64,000 nt of DNA from Rhizobium rhizogenes. Its GTDB lineage: Bacteria; Pseudomonadota; Alphaproteobacteria; Rhizobiales; Rhizobiaceae. The stretch spans positions 2,652,501 to 2,716,500 of the forward strand of contig NZ_CP019701.2 of NCBI RefSeq assembly GCF_002005205.3, read 5' to 3'. Under the pieces are notes generated by a model that was not told the origin of the DNA, searched no databases, and saw nothing but the letters and a program-made list of their open reading frames with translations. The stretch's first letter is position 1; each line of letters begins with the position of its first letter. This document shows positions 18,847-30,114 of this stretch, one piece after another. The translations under genes and the position numbers were made by a program.

Positions 18847-19412
18847 AAGGCAGTCGCAAGCTTGGCAAGGAAGAACGCATTCTGTGGGGCAAGGTCGCAA
18901 GAACCGCGCGGCCGATTTCCGGCAGGCTGGAGGATTTGCTGGCTTTCGACGAGATAGAGGAAACCGCGGCCGAACCCGTTGTCCCGCAAACCGGCCAAAG
19001 CGCCTTTCCGCGCATGCTTGTGGAGGCGGCGGGAGCGCCGGCTATGACACCGGACAAGAAGCCGAAAATCCATCAGCCGCTCGAAAAGCCGGTCAAGCGC
19101 AAGCTCACCCGTGGCCGGCTGCCGCTGGAAGGGCGGATCGACCTGCACGGCATGTTCCAGAGCGAGGCCCATGCGGTGCTGCTCGATTTTCTGTTGCGTG
19201 CACATGAACGGGGCCTCAGGCACGTGCTGGTCATCACCGGCAAGGGGCGTTCGATTGGCAGCGACGGAGCGTTGAAGAGGGCCGTGCCCATGTGGTTCTC
19301 AAAGCCGGAATATCGCCATCTGATCTCGTCCTATGAGGATGCATCGGCCAATCATGGTGGCGACGGCGCGCTTTATGTGCGGCTTTCGCGTAGGCGGGGT
19401 GAAAAATCATGA
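18843..19412 (+). CDS. Smr-domain protein
   Basis: The 189-residue protein has a basic N-terminus (KLGKEERILWGKV), a linker with alternating acidic and alanine stretches, and a C-terminal Smr domain starting at about residue 98. The DLHGM motif and the TGKGRSIGSDGALKRAVPMW segment are characteristic. Stand-alone Smr proteins are nucleases or nucleic-acid-binding proteins; the exact substrate is unknown. It overlaps mltA upstream and the XRE gene downstream by four bases each. Confidence 0.9.
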   Translation: MKGSRKLGKEERILWGKVARTARPISGRLEDLLAFDEIEETAAEPVVPQTGQSAFPRMLVEAAGAPAMTPDKKPKIHQPLEKPVKRKLTRGRLPLEGRIDLHGMFQSEAHAVLLDFLLRAHERGLRHVLVITGKGRSIGSDGALKRAVPMWFSKPEYRHLISSYEDASANHGGDGALYVRLSRRRGEKS

Positions 19413-19774
19413 CGCCCTTTGCGGAAGCCGTACGGCAGCTTCGCGAACGCAAGGGCGTAACCCAGAAGGAAATGGCCGCTGCCATCGGCGTGTCGCCTGC
19501 CTATCTATCGGCATTGGAACATGGCAGGCGCGGCAAGCCGAGCTTCGATCTTCTGCAGCGCATCGCCGGATATTTTAATATCATCTGGGACGAGGCGGAG
19601 GAATTGTTCTTTCTGGCCGGTTCGTCCGACCCGAAAGTGGTGATCGATACGATCGGCCTGCCGCCGCAATATACGGCTTTCGCCAATCGTCTGGCGCGGG
19701 ATATTCGCAAGCTGTCGCCGAGTATGATAGAGGAACTGTCAGCGGTGCTGCAAAAAAGCCGTTCTTGCGATTGA
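19409..19774 (+). CDS. XRE-family helix-turn-helix regulator
   Basis: A 121-residue protein with an N-terminal Cro/C1-type helix-turn-helix (residues 5-62, with VTQKEMAAAIGVSPAYLSALEHGRR). A short C-terminal segment of unknown role includes the conserved-looking IDTIGLPPQYTAFANRLARDI. It is the last gene of the Tim44-MltA-Smr chain and could autoregulate that operon, but no operator can be assigned. gyrB follows after 156 bases. Confidence 0.9.
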   Translation: MTPFAEAVRQLRERKGVTQKEMAAAIGVSPAYLSALEHGRRGKPSFDLLQRIAGYFNIIWDEAEELFFLAGSSDPKVVIDTIGLPPQYTAFANRLARDIRKLSPSMIEELSAVLQKSRSCD

Positions 19775-19822
19775 AACCCCCTCTATCCCCTGCTTTATGC
19801 AGCATCCTGAAGCATGCGGCCT

Positions 19823-19850
19823 TTGGGATTGGGTGTAGAATTTCTATAGT
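19823..19850 (+). promoter_or_regulatory. Possible gyrB promoter
   Basis: TTGGGA at 19823-19828 and TATAGT at 19845-19850 are 16 bases apart, 81 bases before the gyrB start. The match is moderate and the only candidate I found in this gap. Confidence 0.3.
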
Positions 19851-19897
19851 CGCATGTCGGATTTGAGTGATTCGCTGGCTTCAGGCCTTCTCACTGA

Positions 19898-22366
<2,469 letters not shown>

Positions 22367-22388
22367 TCCTGTGGAGCGTCTTGCGTAA

Positions 22389-22404
22389 CGATTCACGTGA
22401 AACG
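22389..22404. promoter_or_regulatory. Degenerate parS-like site after gyrB
   Basis: CGATTCACGTGAAACG keeps the 12-base core ATTCACGTGAAA but mismatches the consensus at positions 1, 3 and 16. It is intergenic, 22 bases past the gyrB stop. Binding by ParB is plausible but would be weaker. Confidence 0.55.
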
Positions 22405-22414
22405 CAAATTTAAT

Positions 22415-22454
22415 AAAAGGCCCGGCGGACTATGTACGCCGGGCCTTTTTATGT
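22415..22454. terminator. Bidirectional terminator between gyrB and nitroreductase gene
   Basis: AAAAGGCCCGGCG at 22415-22427 pairs perfectly with 22437-22449 around a nine-base loop. T-rich sequence follows on both strands, and it separates convergent genes. Confidence 0.88.
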
Positions 22455-22467
22455 GCGGTAGCGGATA

Positions 22468-23070
22468 TCAATCGGCCTTGCCGGTGAAACGTCCTTCAAA
22501 AGCCACGTCCGCAAGCGGCAGGCGCTTGCTGGGTATTTCCCGCTCCGCCAGATCGTCCGGAAGGACGGATTTGTCGGTCAGCGTGCCAATGGCGATCCCG
22601 GCTTCCACCTTGTAGCCTTCCGGAATATCAAGCGCCTCAACAATCCTGTCCTTCAAAATGCCGCCCATACCGTGGGCGTGGTAACCGAGCAGATGTGCCT
22701 GCATGGCGAGTGAGAACCAGGCCGCGCCGGCATCGAAGGAATGGGTCGCAGAGGGCTTTTTCTCACCTTCGCGCGAGATATTGTAGCTCCGCGAAACGAC
22801 GAACAGCAGCACGGAGGCATTTTTCGCCCAGCGCTGATTTCCTTCCATGAGAAGCTCCACGAAGAGCGGCCAGTCTTTGCTGCCATGATGGGCATAAACA
22901 AATCGCCATGGCTGCAGATTGGATGCCGAAGGCGCCCAGTGCGCCGCATCCAGAATGGTCAAGAGGTGCTCTTGCGGCATGGCGCTGCCATCGAAGGCGC
23001 GTGGAGACCAGCGATCAAGGAAGAGGGGATCGACGGGATATTCGGATTGCCGGTTATTGCTGTTCGTCAC
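22468..23070 (-). CDS. Nitroreductase-family oxidoreductase
   Basis: FMN-dependent NAD(P)H oxidoreductase of the nitroreductase superfamily; the physiological substrate is unknown. The 200 residues show RWSPRAF near 20-26, the FMN-binding WAPSASNLQPWRF segment near 45-57 and the C-terminal GMGGILKDRI region. It is a single gene facing gyrB across a terminator and diverging from the FAH gene across 128 bases. Confidence 0.88.
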   Translation of the reverse strand: MTNSNNRQSEYPVDPLFLDRWSPRAFDGSAMPQEHLLTILDAAHWAPSASNLQPWRFVYAHHGSKDWPLFVELLMEGNQRWAKNASVLLFVVSRSYNISREGEKKPSATHSFDAGAAWFSLAMQAHLLGYHAHGMGGILKDRIVEALDIPEGYKVEAGIAIGTLTDKSVLPDDLAEREIPSKRLPLADVAFEGRFTGKAD

Positions 23071-23198
23071 GGGCCATGTCCTTTTGATTGACGGGAAGGA
23101 AAAGGTATTTTTCGAAACTTGGCGTAGTCAAGGGGTGACAAGTATGAATGCATCGTTCATATATGCATCACCTTGTCTGACAACCGGGAGAGAGTTCC

Positions 23199-24041
23199 AT
23201 GAAATTGATGCGCGTTGGCCAGCCCGGCCAGGAAAAGCCTGCCATTCTCGATGCGGAAGGAAAAGTCCGCGATCTGTCCGCCCATGTGAAGGATATTGGC
23301 GGTGATGCCATTTCTCCCGAGGGTCTCAAGAAGATTGCCGCGATCGACCTGAGCACCCTTCCGGTGCTGAGCGAAGACCGCATCGGCGCCTGTGTTGCCG
23401 GTACCGGAAAATTCATCTGCATCGGCCTCAACTTCTCCGACCATGCCGCCGAAACGGGTGCTACCGTACCGCCGGAACCGGTCATTTTCATGAAGGCAAC
23501 CTCGGCCATCGTCGGCCCGAATGACAACGTCACCATTCCGCGCGGCTCTGAAAAGACCGACTGGGAAGTCGAACTCGGCGTCGTCATCGGCAAGACCGCC
23601 AAATACGTGTCGGAAGCCGATGCCCTCGACTACGTCGCCGGTTATTGCGTTTCGCACGATGTTTCCGAGCGCGCGTTCCAGACGGAGCGTGCCGGTCAGT
23701 GGACCAAGGGCAAGTCCTGCGACACCTTCGGCCCCATCGGCCCCTGGCTGGTGACGAAGGATGAAATCGCAGATCCGCAGAACCTCGGCATGTGGCTGAA
23801 AGTGAACGGCCAGACCATGCAGGACGGCTCCAGCAAGACCATGGTATACGGCGTTGCCCACGTTGTTTCCTATCTCAGCCAGTTCATGTCGCTGCATCCC
23901 GGCGATGTCATTTCCACCGGCACTCCTCCGGGCGTCGGCATGGGCCTGAAGCCGCCGCGTTACCTGAAGGCTGGTGATGTCGTGGAACTCGGCATTGAAG
24001 GCCTCGGTTCCCAGAAGCAGACTTTTGTTGCTGACATCTGA
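23199..24041 (+). CDS. Fumarylacetoacetate hydrolase (FAH) family protein
   Basis: The 280-residue protein belongs to the FAH superfamily of metal-dependent C-C hydrolases and decarboxylases. Visible features are the metal-binding acidic segment DWEVELGVVIG, the SHDVSERAFQ motif, GKSCDTFGPIGPW and the C-terminal STGTPPGVGMG. These most resemble the acylpyruvate/ureidoglycolate/2,4-diketo-3-deoxy-sugar hydrolase branch, but the substrate cannot be chosen from sequence. No pathway partners adjoin it. It is followed by a strong hairpin. Confidence 0.88.
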   Translation: MKLMRVGQPGQEKPAILDAEGKVRDLSAHVKDIGGDAISPEGLKKIAAIDLSTLPVLSEDRIGACVAGTGKFICIGLNFSDHAAETGATVPPEPVIFMKATSAIVGPNDNVTIPRGSEKTDWEVELGVVIGKTAKYVSEADALDYVAGYCVSHDVSERAFQTERAGQWTKGKSCDTFGPIGPWLVTKDEIADPQNLGMWLKVNGQTMQDGSSKTMVYGVAHVVSYLSQFMSLHPGDVISTGTPPGVGMGLKPPRYLKAGDVVELGIEGLGSQKQTFVADI

Positions 24042-24068
24042 TCGCCAGCAGGCATTCAACGGAAAGTG

Positions 24069-24106
24069 AGGCGCCGGCGGGAAACCGCCGGCGCCTTCGA
24101 TTTTGT
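24069..24106 (+). terminator. Terminator after the FAH-family gene
   Basis: AGGCGCCGGCGG at 24069-24080 pairs perfectly with 24085-24096 around a GAAA loop, followed by TTCGATTTTG. A very GC-rich stem with a GNRA tetraloop and a short T-run. Confidence 0.8.
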
Positions 24107-24167
24107 GCACATGCGAAAAGCTGCTATGGTCAGGAAAAGAGCTTGATCCGCGAGGGAGGCGCCATCA

Positions 24168-25400
24168 GTGTTCTACCATCTTTATGAAATGAACCATGCG
24201 GCCATGGCGCCGCTGCGCGCCGGTGCCGACATGATGCGCCAGGCCTGTAACAATCCTCTGAACCCGCTTTCCAGCACGGCTTTCGGGAGAAGCCTCGATG
24301 CCGGTTTTGAGGTCTTCGAGCGGATGACGCGCCGTTACGCAAAACCGGAATTCGGCCTCGGCAGCACGGTTGTCGATGGTCAGACCGTCAATGTTGCCGA
24401 AGAGACCGTCTGGTCGCGTCCGTTCTGCAATCTCGTTCATTTCAAGAAAGAACCCGATCCAGCCCGCCAGTCCGATCCGAAGGTGCTGCTGGTGGCGCCG
24501 ATGTCCGGCCACTACGCCACACTCTTGCGCGGGACGGTGGAGGCCCTGCTGCCATCGGCGGATATCTATATCACCGACTGGGCCGATGCCCGCACGGTGC
24601 CGGTGAGTGAGGGGAGTTTCGATCTCGACGATTATATCGGCTATGTCATCGAGATGTTGCGCGAGATCGGGCCGGGTGCGCATGTGGTCGCCGTCTGTCA
24701 ACCGTCGGTGCCTGTTCTGGCCGCCGTTTCACTGATGGAGGCGGATGGGGATTCTTTCGCGCCGGCATCCATGACGCTGATGGGCGGACCGATCGATACG
24801 CGCATCAACCCCACTGCCGTCAACGGTCTTGCCAAGGCCAAGCCGATCGAGTGGTTCCGCGACAATGTCGTCATGCAGGTACCGTGGCCGCAGCCCGCTT
24901 TCGGTCGCAACGTCTATCCGGGCTTCCTGCAACTGTCCGGTTTCATGTCCATGAACCTCGACAAGCACATGACGGCGCACAAGGATTTTTACCTGAACCT
25001 CGTCAAGAATGATGGTGATTCCGCTGAAAAACACCGCGAATTTTACGATGAATATCTGGCCGTCATGGATTTGACGGCGGAATTCTATCTGCAGACGGTG
25101 GAAACCGTCTTCATTGACCACGCGCTTCCGAAAGGGAACATGCTGCACCGGGGCAGGGCGGTTGATCCCGCGGCCATTCGCAAAGTCGCATTATTTACCG
25201 TGGAAGGTGAGAACGATGATATTTCCGGCGTCGGCCAGACAAAGGCCGCGCATGATCTCTGCCGGAATATCCCCGAAGACAAACGCGCCCATTACATGCA
25301 GCCGGATGTAGGCCATTACGGCGTCTTCAATGGTTCGCGCTTCCGCAGGGAAATCGTGCCCCGCATGCTGGATTTCATCCGCAAACACCAGACGGCTTAG
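24168..25400 (+). CDS. phaZ: Intracellular polyhydroxybutyrate depolymerase
   Basis: Alpha/beta hydrolase that mobilises stored poly-3-hydroxybutyrate granules. The 410-residue product matches intracellular PhaZ proteins: an N-terminal YHLYEMNHAAMAPLRA segment, VAPMSGHYATLLRGTVE, and a lipase-box-like VCQPSVP in which Cys177 is the presumed nucleophile. A catalytic Asp (EGENDDISG) and His (PDVGHYGVF) follow. Translation begins at GTG 24168, nine bases after GGGAGG. No secretion signal is present, as expected for granule turnover. It is probably a single-gene unit. Confidence 0.93.
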   Translation: MFYHLYEMNHAAMAPLRAGADMMRQACNNPLNPLSSTAFGRSLDAGFEVFERMTRRYAKPEFGLGSTVVDGQTVNVAEETVWSRPFCNLVHFKKEPDPARQSDPKVLLVAPMSGHYATLLRGTVEALLPSADIYITDWADARTVPVSEGSFDLDDYIGYVIEMLREIGPGAHVVAVCQPSVPVLAAVSLMEADGDSFAPASMTLMGGPIDTRINPTAVNGLAKAKPIEWFRDNVVMQVPWPQPAFGRNVYPGFLQLSGFMSMNLDKHMTAHKDFYLNLVKNDGDSAEKHREFYDEYLAVMDLTAEFYLQTVETVFIDHALPKGNMLHRGRAVDPAAIRKVALFTVEGENDDISGVGQTKAAHDLCRNIPEDKRAHYMQPDVGHYGVFNGSRFRREIVPRMLDFIRKHQTA

Positions 25401-25467
25401 GTGAGAGGGCAGGAGGAGCCACGCATTTGCATGGCCAAGCGACGGACGAATCGGCTATGAAGGGTCC

Positions 25468-26235
25468 ATGTTTTCGCTCCTCAGAAAATCCCTGACGTCG
25501 CCGGCGCCAAAGAAGGTCGCGCCGAGCCAGCGCACCGTTGCGGTGGCTGGCCGGCAGGTGCCGATCACGGTCAGGGAAAACCCGCGTGCGACACGCATTA
25601 CGTTGCGCATCGAACCGGGCGGCCGGGCGCTGAAGCTGACGATCCCGATGGGTCTGCATCACCGCCAGGTCGATGATTTTCTGGAGAGGCATCAGGGCTG
25701 GCTGGAAGGCAAGCTTCTGAAATTCAGCCCCGATGACGGTTTACGTCCCGGCGCCACCATCGATATTCGTGGTGTATCCCATCGCATCGACCATACCGGC
25801 AGCCTGCGGGGGCTGACCCACATCGCGAAAGACGCTGATGGCGTGTCCGTTCTGAAAGTGAGCGGCACGCCCGAGCATCTGAAAAGACGGATCGCGGCTT
25901 TCCTGAAAAAGGAAGCGAAGGCCGATCTGGAGCGACTGGTTGCCGTTCATGCGCGCGCGGCCGGTCGGCCGGTGCGGTCCATCAGCATGAAGGATACACG
26001 CAGCCGCTGGGGCTCCTGTTCCCATGATGGAAATCTGAGCTTTTCCTGGCGCATCGTCATGGCCCCGGAAAAGGTCATTGATTATCTCGCCGCCCATGAG
26101 GTCGCGCATCTACGCGAAATGAACCACGGCCCGAAATTCTGGGCTTTGTGCGAAAAGCTTTGCCCGCACACCGATGAGGCCAAGGACTGGTTGAAACGCC
26201 ACGGTTCCAAACTTCACGCCATCGATTTCGATTGA
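25468..26235 (+). CDS. YgjP-like M48/DUF45 metallohydrolase
   Basis: The 255-residue protein ends with the DUF45 zinc-hydrolase domain. The RSRWGSCS motif is at about residues 179-186, the zinc motif HEVAHLREMNH at 211-221, and KFWALCEKLCP near 224-234. YgjP relatives are SprT-like metallohydrolases, and a nucleotide pyrophosphatase activity has been proposed for the family. The actual substrate here is unknown. It follows phaZ by 67 bases in the same orientation and may be co-transcribed. Confidence 0.87.
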   Translation: MFSLLRKSLTSPAPKKVAPSQRTVAVAGRQVPITVRENPRATRITLRIEPGGRALKLTIPMGLHHRQVDDFLERHQGWLEGKLLKFSPDDGLRPGATIDIRGVSHRIDHTGSLRGLTHIAKDADGVSVLKVSGTPEHLKRRIAAFLKKEAKADLERLVAVHARAAGRPVRSISMKDTRSRWGSCSHDGNLSFSWRIVMAPEKVIDYLAAHEVAHLREMNHGPKFWALCEKLCPHTDEAKDWLKRHGSKLHAIDFD

Positions 26236-26259
26236 AACCTGCGGCGCGGATCGCCATCT

Positions 26260-26275
26260 GGATTCACGTGAAACA
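26260..26275. promoter_or_regulatory. Degenerate parS-like site before trpF
   Basis: GGATTCACGTGAAACA differs from the parS consensus at positions 1 and 3 only. It lies in the 102-base gap between the YgjP-like gene and trpF, about 14 kb right of oriC, the outermost candidate seen. Confidence 0.65.
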
Positions 26276-26337
26276 TTCCATCGGGAATGGATGCGATTTG
26301 GCTCGACTCTTGTCGCATTTCATGTCAGGTCGCGGGT

Positions 26338-27000
26338 ATGAAACCGGATATCAAGATTTGCGGATTGAAGACACCGGAAGCGCTGGAGCGCGCCGTCAGG
26401 CGCGGCGCGTCCCATGTCGGTTTTATTTTCTTTGAAAAAAGCCCGCGCAACGTCGAGCCCGATATTGCCGGCAGGCTGGCGCAAGCCGCCCGTGGCGCCG
26501 CCAGGGTGGTCGCCGTCACCGTCAATGCCGATAATGATTATCTCGATGAAATCGTTGATCTCGTCAAACCGGACATCCTGCAACTGCATGGCAATGAAAG
26601 CCCGGAACGGCTGCTGAACATCAAGGCGCTTTATGGTTTGCCTGTCATGAAGGCGATTTCCATTCGCGACGCCGCTGATCTTGCCAAAATCGACCCCTAT
26701 ATTGGAATAGCCGACCGTTTTCTGCTGGATGCCAAGGCGCCCGCCGGCTCCGAGCTTCCGGGCGGCAACGGCGTCTCCTTCGACTGGACCATCCTGCGAT
26801 CACTTGACGGAAGTGTGGATTACATGCTTTCCGGGGGATTGAACAAGGACAATGTCGCCGAGGCGCTGGCGGAGACCAGGGCAAGCGGACTAGATTTATC
26901 GTCCGGTGTCGAAAGCGCGCCGGGCGTCAAGGATCTGTCGATGATCGACGCATTTTTCGATGTGGTGAATGATTGGTCGAAAGGCCCAAAGGGAGCTTGA
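26338..27000 (+). CDS. trpF: Phosphoribosylanthranilate isomerase
   Basis: Converts N-(5-phosphoribosyl)anthranilate to CdRP in tryptophan synthesis. The N-terminal [10 protein letters not shown] carries the catalytic cysteine, VFFEKSPR-type phosphate contacts follow, and the late catalytic aspartate is in [13 protein letters not shown] and [12 protein letters not shown] bind phosphate. The ATG at 26338 gives 220 residues and starts at the homology edge; the frame is open 17 codons further up without family similarity. trpB follows after one base. Confidence 0.95.
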   Translation: MKPDIKICGLKTPEALERAVRRGASHVGFIFFEKSPRNVEPDIAGRLAQAARGAARVVAVTVNADNDYLDEIVDLVKPDILQLHGNESPERLLNIKALYGLPVMKAISIRDAADLAKIDPYIGIADRFLLDAKAPAGSELPGGNGVSFDWTILRSLDGSVDYMLSGGLNKDNVAEALAETRASGLDLSSGVESAPGVKDLSMIDAFFDVVNDWSKGPKGA

Positions 27001-27001
27001 A

Positions 27002-28222
27002 GTGAACGACGCGCCAACACCCAATTCTTTTCGCGCTGGTCCCGATGAGGACGGCCGTTTCGGCATTTACGGAGGTCGCTTCGTTGCCGAAACGCTGATG
27101 CCGCTCATTCTGGATTTGCAGGCGGAGTGGGACAAGGCCAAGACCGATCCCGAGTTTCAGGCCGAACTCAAGCACCTCGGCGCGCATTACACCGGTCGCC
27201 CGAGTCCGCTTTATTTTGCGGAACGCCTGACGGCGGAACTCGGCGGCGCGAAGATCTATTTCAAGCGCGAAGAATTGAACCACACCGGCTCGCACAAGAT
27301 CAACAATTGCCTCGGCCAGATCCTGCTGGCCAAGCGCATGGGCAAGACCCGCATCATCGCCGAAACCGGCGCCGGCCAGCATGGTGTTGCCTCGGCAACC
27401 GTTGCCGCGCGCTTTGGCCTGCCTTGCGTCGTCTACATGGGCGCGACCGATGTCGCCCGTCAGGCCCCGAATGTGTTCCGCATGAAGCTCTTGGGCGCCG
27501 AGGTGAAGCCGGTCACGGCTGGCCATGGCACCCTGAAGGACGCGATGAATGAAGCGCTACGCGACTGGGTCACCAATGTCGAGGATACCTATTATCTGAT
27601 CGGCACGGCCGCCGGCCCGCATCCCTATCCGGAAATGGTCCGCGACTTCCAGGCCGTTATCGGCGAGGAAGCCAAGGCGCAGATGCTGGAGGCGGAAGGC
27701 CGCCTGCCGGATCTGGTCGTGGCAGCCGTGGGCGGCGGCTCGAACGCTATCGGCATCTTCCATCCTTTCCTCGATGACAAGAATGTCCGCATCGTCGGTG
27801 TCGAAGCCGGCGGCAAGGGTCTTTCGGGCGACGAGCATTGCGCTTCCATCACCGCCGGTTCGCCGGGCGTGCTGCATGGCAACCGCACCTACCTGCTGCA
27901 GGATGAGGACGGTCAGATCAAGGAAGGCCATTCGATCTCCGCAGGCCTCGATTATCCCGGTATCGGCCCTGAACATTCCTGGCTGAACGATATCGGTCGC
28001 GTGGAATATGTGCCGATCATGGACCATGAGGCGCTGGACGCCTTCCAGATGCTGACCCGCCTCGAAGGCATCATTCCTGCTCTCGAGCCGAGCCACGCCT
28101 TGGCCGAGGTCATCAAGCGCGCGCCGAAGATGGGCAAGGATGAGATCATCCTGATGAACCTTTCCGGCCGTGGCGACAAGGATGTCCACACCGTCAGCAA
28201 GTTCCTTGGAATGGATGTATAA
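27002..28222 (+). CDS. trpB: Tryptophan synthase beta chain
   Basis: PLP enzyme joining indole and serine. The 406 residues include NHTGSHKIN with the PLP lysine at 99, ETGAGQHG, and the phosphate-binding GGGSNAIG. The GTG at 27002 has GGGAG seven bases upstream, one base after the trpF stop. trpA starts four bases after its stop, so subunits of the same complex are made together. Confidence 0.97.
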   Translation: MNDAPTPNSFRAGPDEDGRFGIYGGRFVAETLMPLILDLQAEWDKAKTDPEFQAELKHLGAHYTGRPSPLYFAERLTAELGGAKIYFKREELNHTGSHKINNCLGQILLAKRMGKTRIIAETGAGQHGVASATVAARFGLPCVVYMGATDVARQAPNVFRMKLLGAEVKPVTAGHGTLKDAMNEALRDWVTNVEDTYYLIGTAAGPHPYPEMVRDFQAVIGEEAKAQMLEAEGRLPDLVVAAVGGGSNAIGIFHPFLDDKNVRIVGVEAGGKGLSGDEHCASITAGSPGVLHGNRTYLLQDEDGQIKEGHSISAGLDYPGIGPEHSWLNDIGRVEYVPIMDHEALDAFQMLTRLEGIIPALEPSHALAEVIKRAPKMGKDEIILMNLSGRGDKDVHTVSKFLGMDV

Positions 28223-28226
28223 GATC

Positions 28227-29066
28227 ATGACTGCACGTATGGACAAGCGCTTTGCCGATCTGCGCGCTGAAAATCGCCCGGCCCTGATTACCTATTTCAT
28301 GGGTGGCGACCCGGATTTTGAAACCTCGCTCGGCATCATGAAGGCGCTGCCGGAAGCGGGCGCCGACGTTATCGAACTCGGCATGCCCTTTTCCGACCCG
28401 ATGGCGGATGGTCCGGCCATTCAGCTGGCCGGCCAGCGCGCGCTGAAGGGCGGCCAGACGCTGAAGACCACGCTCGATCTCGCCCGCGAGTTCCGCAAGG
28501 GTGATGATGCGACGCCCATCGTGATGATGGGCTATTATAATCCGATCTATATTTACGGCGTCGAAAAGTTTCTGGACGACGCACTGGCGGCCGGCATTGA
28601 TGGTCTGATCGTCGTCGATCTGCCGCCTGAAATGGACGATGAGCTCTGCATTCCGGCGCTTGCGCGCGGCATCAACTTTATCCGTCTCGCCACGCCGACG
28701 ACGGATGGCAAGCGTCTGCCTGTCGTCCTTAAAAATACCTCAGGTTTCGTGTATTACGTCTCGATGAACGGTATCACTGGTTCAGCCCTTCCCGATCCCT
28801 CGTTGATCTCGGGCGCTGTCGGTCGTATCAAGGCGCATACGGAACTGCCGGTGTGTGTCGGTTTCGGCGTCAAGACGGCCGATCATGCCAAGGCGATTGG
28901 CGCCGTGGCGGATGGCGTGGTGGTTGGTTCCGCCATCGTCAACCAGATTGCCGGCAGCCTGACCAGGGACGGAAAGGCGACCGCCGATACCGTGCCTGCC
29001 GTCACGACGCTGGTAAAAGGACTTTCAACGGGCGTGCGTGCATCGCGCCTTGCCGCTGCGGAATAA
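28227..29066 (+). CDS. trpA: Tryptophan synthase alpha chain
   Basis: Cleaves indole-3-glycerol phosphate to indole, which is channelled to TrpB. The catalytic Glu50 ([11 protein letters not shown]) and Asp61 (MADGPAIQ) are present, as is the [10 protein letters not shown] phosphate site. The ATG at 28227 gives 279 residues, the family length; the frame is open further upstream within trpB but without homology. accD follows after 27 bases. Confidence 0.97.
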   Translation: MTARMDKRFADLRAENRPALITYFMGGDPDFETSLGIMKALPEAGADVIELGMPFSDPMADGPAIQLAGQRALKGGQTLKTTLDLAREFRKGDDATPIVMMGYYNPIYIYGVEKFLDDALAAGIDGLIVVDLPPEMDDELCIPALARGINFIRLATPTTDGKRLPVVLKNTSGFVYYVSMNGITGSALPDPSLISGAVGRIKAHTELPVCVGFGVKTADHAKAIGAVADGVVVGSAIVNQIAGSLTRDGKATADTVPAVTTLVKGLSTGVRASRLAAAE

Positions 29067-29093
29067 GCGCGCGGCCCAGTCAGGAGTAGACAG

Positions 29094-29990
29094 TTGAACT
29101 GGATCACCAATTACGTTCGGCCGCGGATCAATTCCATGCTTGGCCGCCGCCCGGAGGTTCCGGAGAACCTGTGGATCAAGTGCCCGGAAACGGGCGAGAT
29201 GGTCTTCCACAAGGATCTGGAAGACAACAAGTGGGTCATCCCCGCTTCCGGCTATCATATGAAGATGCCGGCCAAGGCGCGCCTTGTCGATCTATTTGAC
29301 GACGGCGTCTATGAGGCCCTGCCGCAGCCGAAGGTGGCGCAGGATCCCTTGAAGTTCCGTGACTCCAAAAAATACACTGATCGCCTGCGCGACAGCCGTG
29401 CGAAGACCGAGCAGGAAGACACCATCCTCGCCGGCGTCGGCCTGCTGAAGGGCCTGAAGATCGTGGCCGTCGTGCATGAATTCCAGTTCATGGGCGGTTC
29501 GCTCGGCATCGCCGCCGGCGAAGCTATCGTCAAGGCCTTCGAGCGCGCCATTTCTGAGCGTTGCCCGCTGGTCATGTTCCCGGCCTCCGGCGGCGCTCGC
29601 ATGCAGGAAGGCATTCTTTCGCTGATGCAGCTGCCGCGCACGACCGTTGCGGTGAACATGCTGAAAGAAGCCGGCATGCCCTATATTGTGGTTCTGACGA
29701 ACCCGACGACCGGCGGTGTCACGGCATCCTACGCCATGCTGGGCGACGTGCATATCGCCGAACCCGGCGCTGAGATTTGCTTCGCAGGCAAGCGCGTCAT
29801 CGAGCAGACCATTCGCGAAAAGCTGCCGGAAGGCTTCCAGACATCGGAATATCTGCTGGAACACGGCATGGTGGACATGGTGATCGACCGCCGCGAAATC
29901 CCCGACACTCTGGCCAATCTGCTCAAGATCATGACCAAAGCGCCTGCTGAGACTGCAAATGCGGTCGTCCCGCTGGCCGCTTCGGCCTGA
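29094..29990 (+). CDS. accD: Acetyl-CoA carboxylase carboxyltransferase beta subunit
   Basis: Transfers the carboxyl group from biotin to acetyl-CoA together with AccA, committing carbon to fatty acid synthesis. The 298-residue protein starts at TTG 29094, eight bases after AGGAG. The crotonase-fold core shows [12 protein letters not shown] and [11 protein letters not shown]. The N-terminal zinc ribbon is degenerate: aligned to the E. coli C-x2-C-x15-C-x2-C motif, only Cys30 remains and the other three positions are Thr33, Ile49 and Ser52. The trpFBA-accD-folC order suggests one operon. Confidence 0.96.
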   Translation: MNWITNYVRPRINSMLGRRPEVPENLWIKCPETGEMVFHKDLEDNKWVIPASGYHMKMPAKARLVDLFDDGVYEALPQPKVAQDPLKFRDSKKYTDRLRDSRAKTEQEDTILAGVGLLKGLKIVAVVHEFQFMGGSLGIAAGEAIVKAFERAISERCPLVMFPASGGARMQEGILSLMQLPRTTVAVNMLKEAGMPYIVVLTNPTTGGVTASYAMLGDVHIAEPGAEICFAGKRVIEQTIREKLPEGFQTSEYLLEHGMVDMVIDRREIPDTLANLLKIMTKAPAETANAVVPLAASA

Positions 29991-30006
29991 GGAAAAAAAT
30001 ATGTCG

Positions 30007-30031
30007 CCCGAAGGCATAAACTGCCTTCGGG
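30007..30031. terminator. Perfect hairpin in the accD-folC gap
   Basis: CCCGAAGGCA at 30007-30016 pairs with 30022-30031 around a five-base loop. On the plus strand no T-run follows, so it is either a weak terminator or an RNA-processing/stability element. A T-run (TTTTTTT) follows only on the minus strand. Confidence 0.45.
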
Positions 30032-30114
30032 ATGATATGCTATACGTTGCATGATTTCATCTTTGGTGCGGCGGACAAATGGCAAGCAAAACGCCTGAAA
30101 GGCGAACGGAAGAC

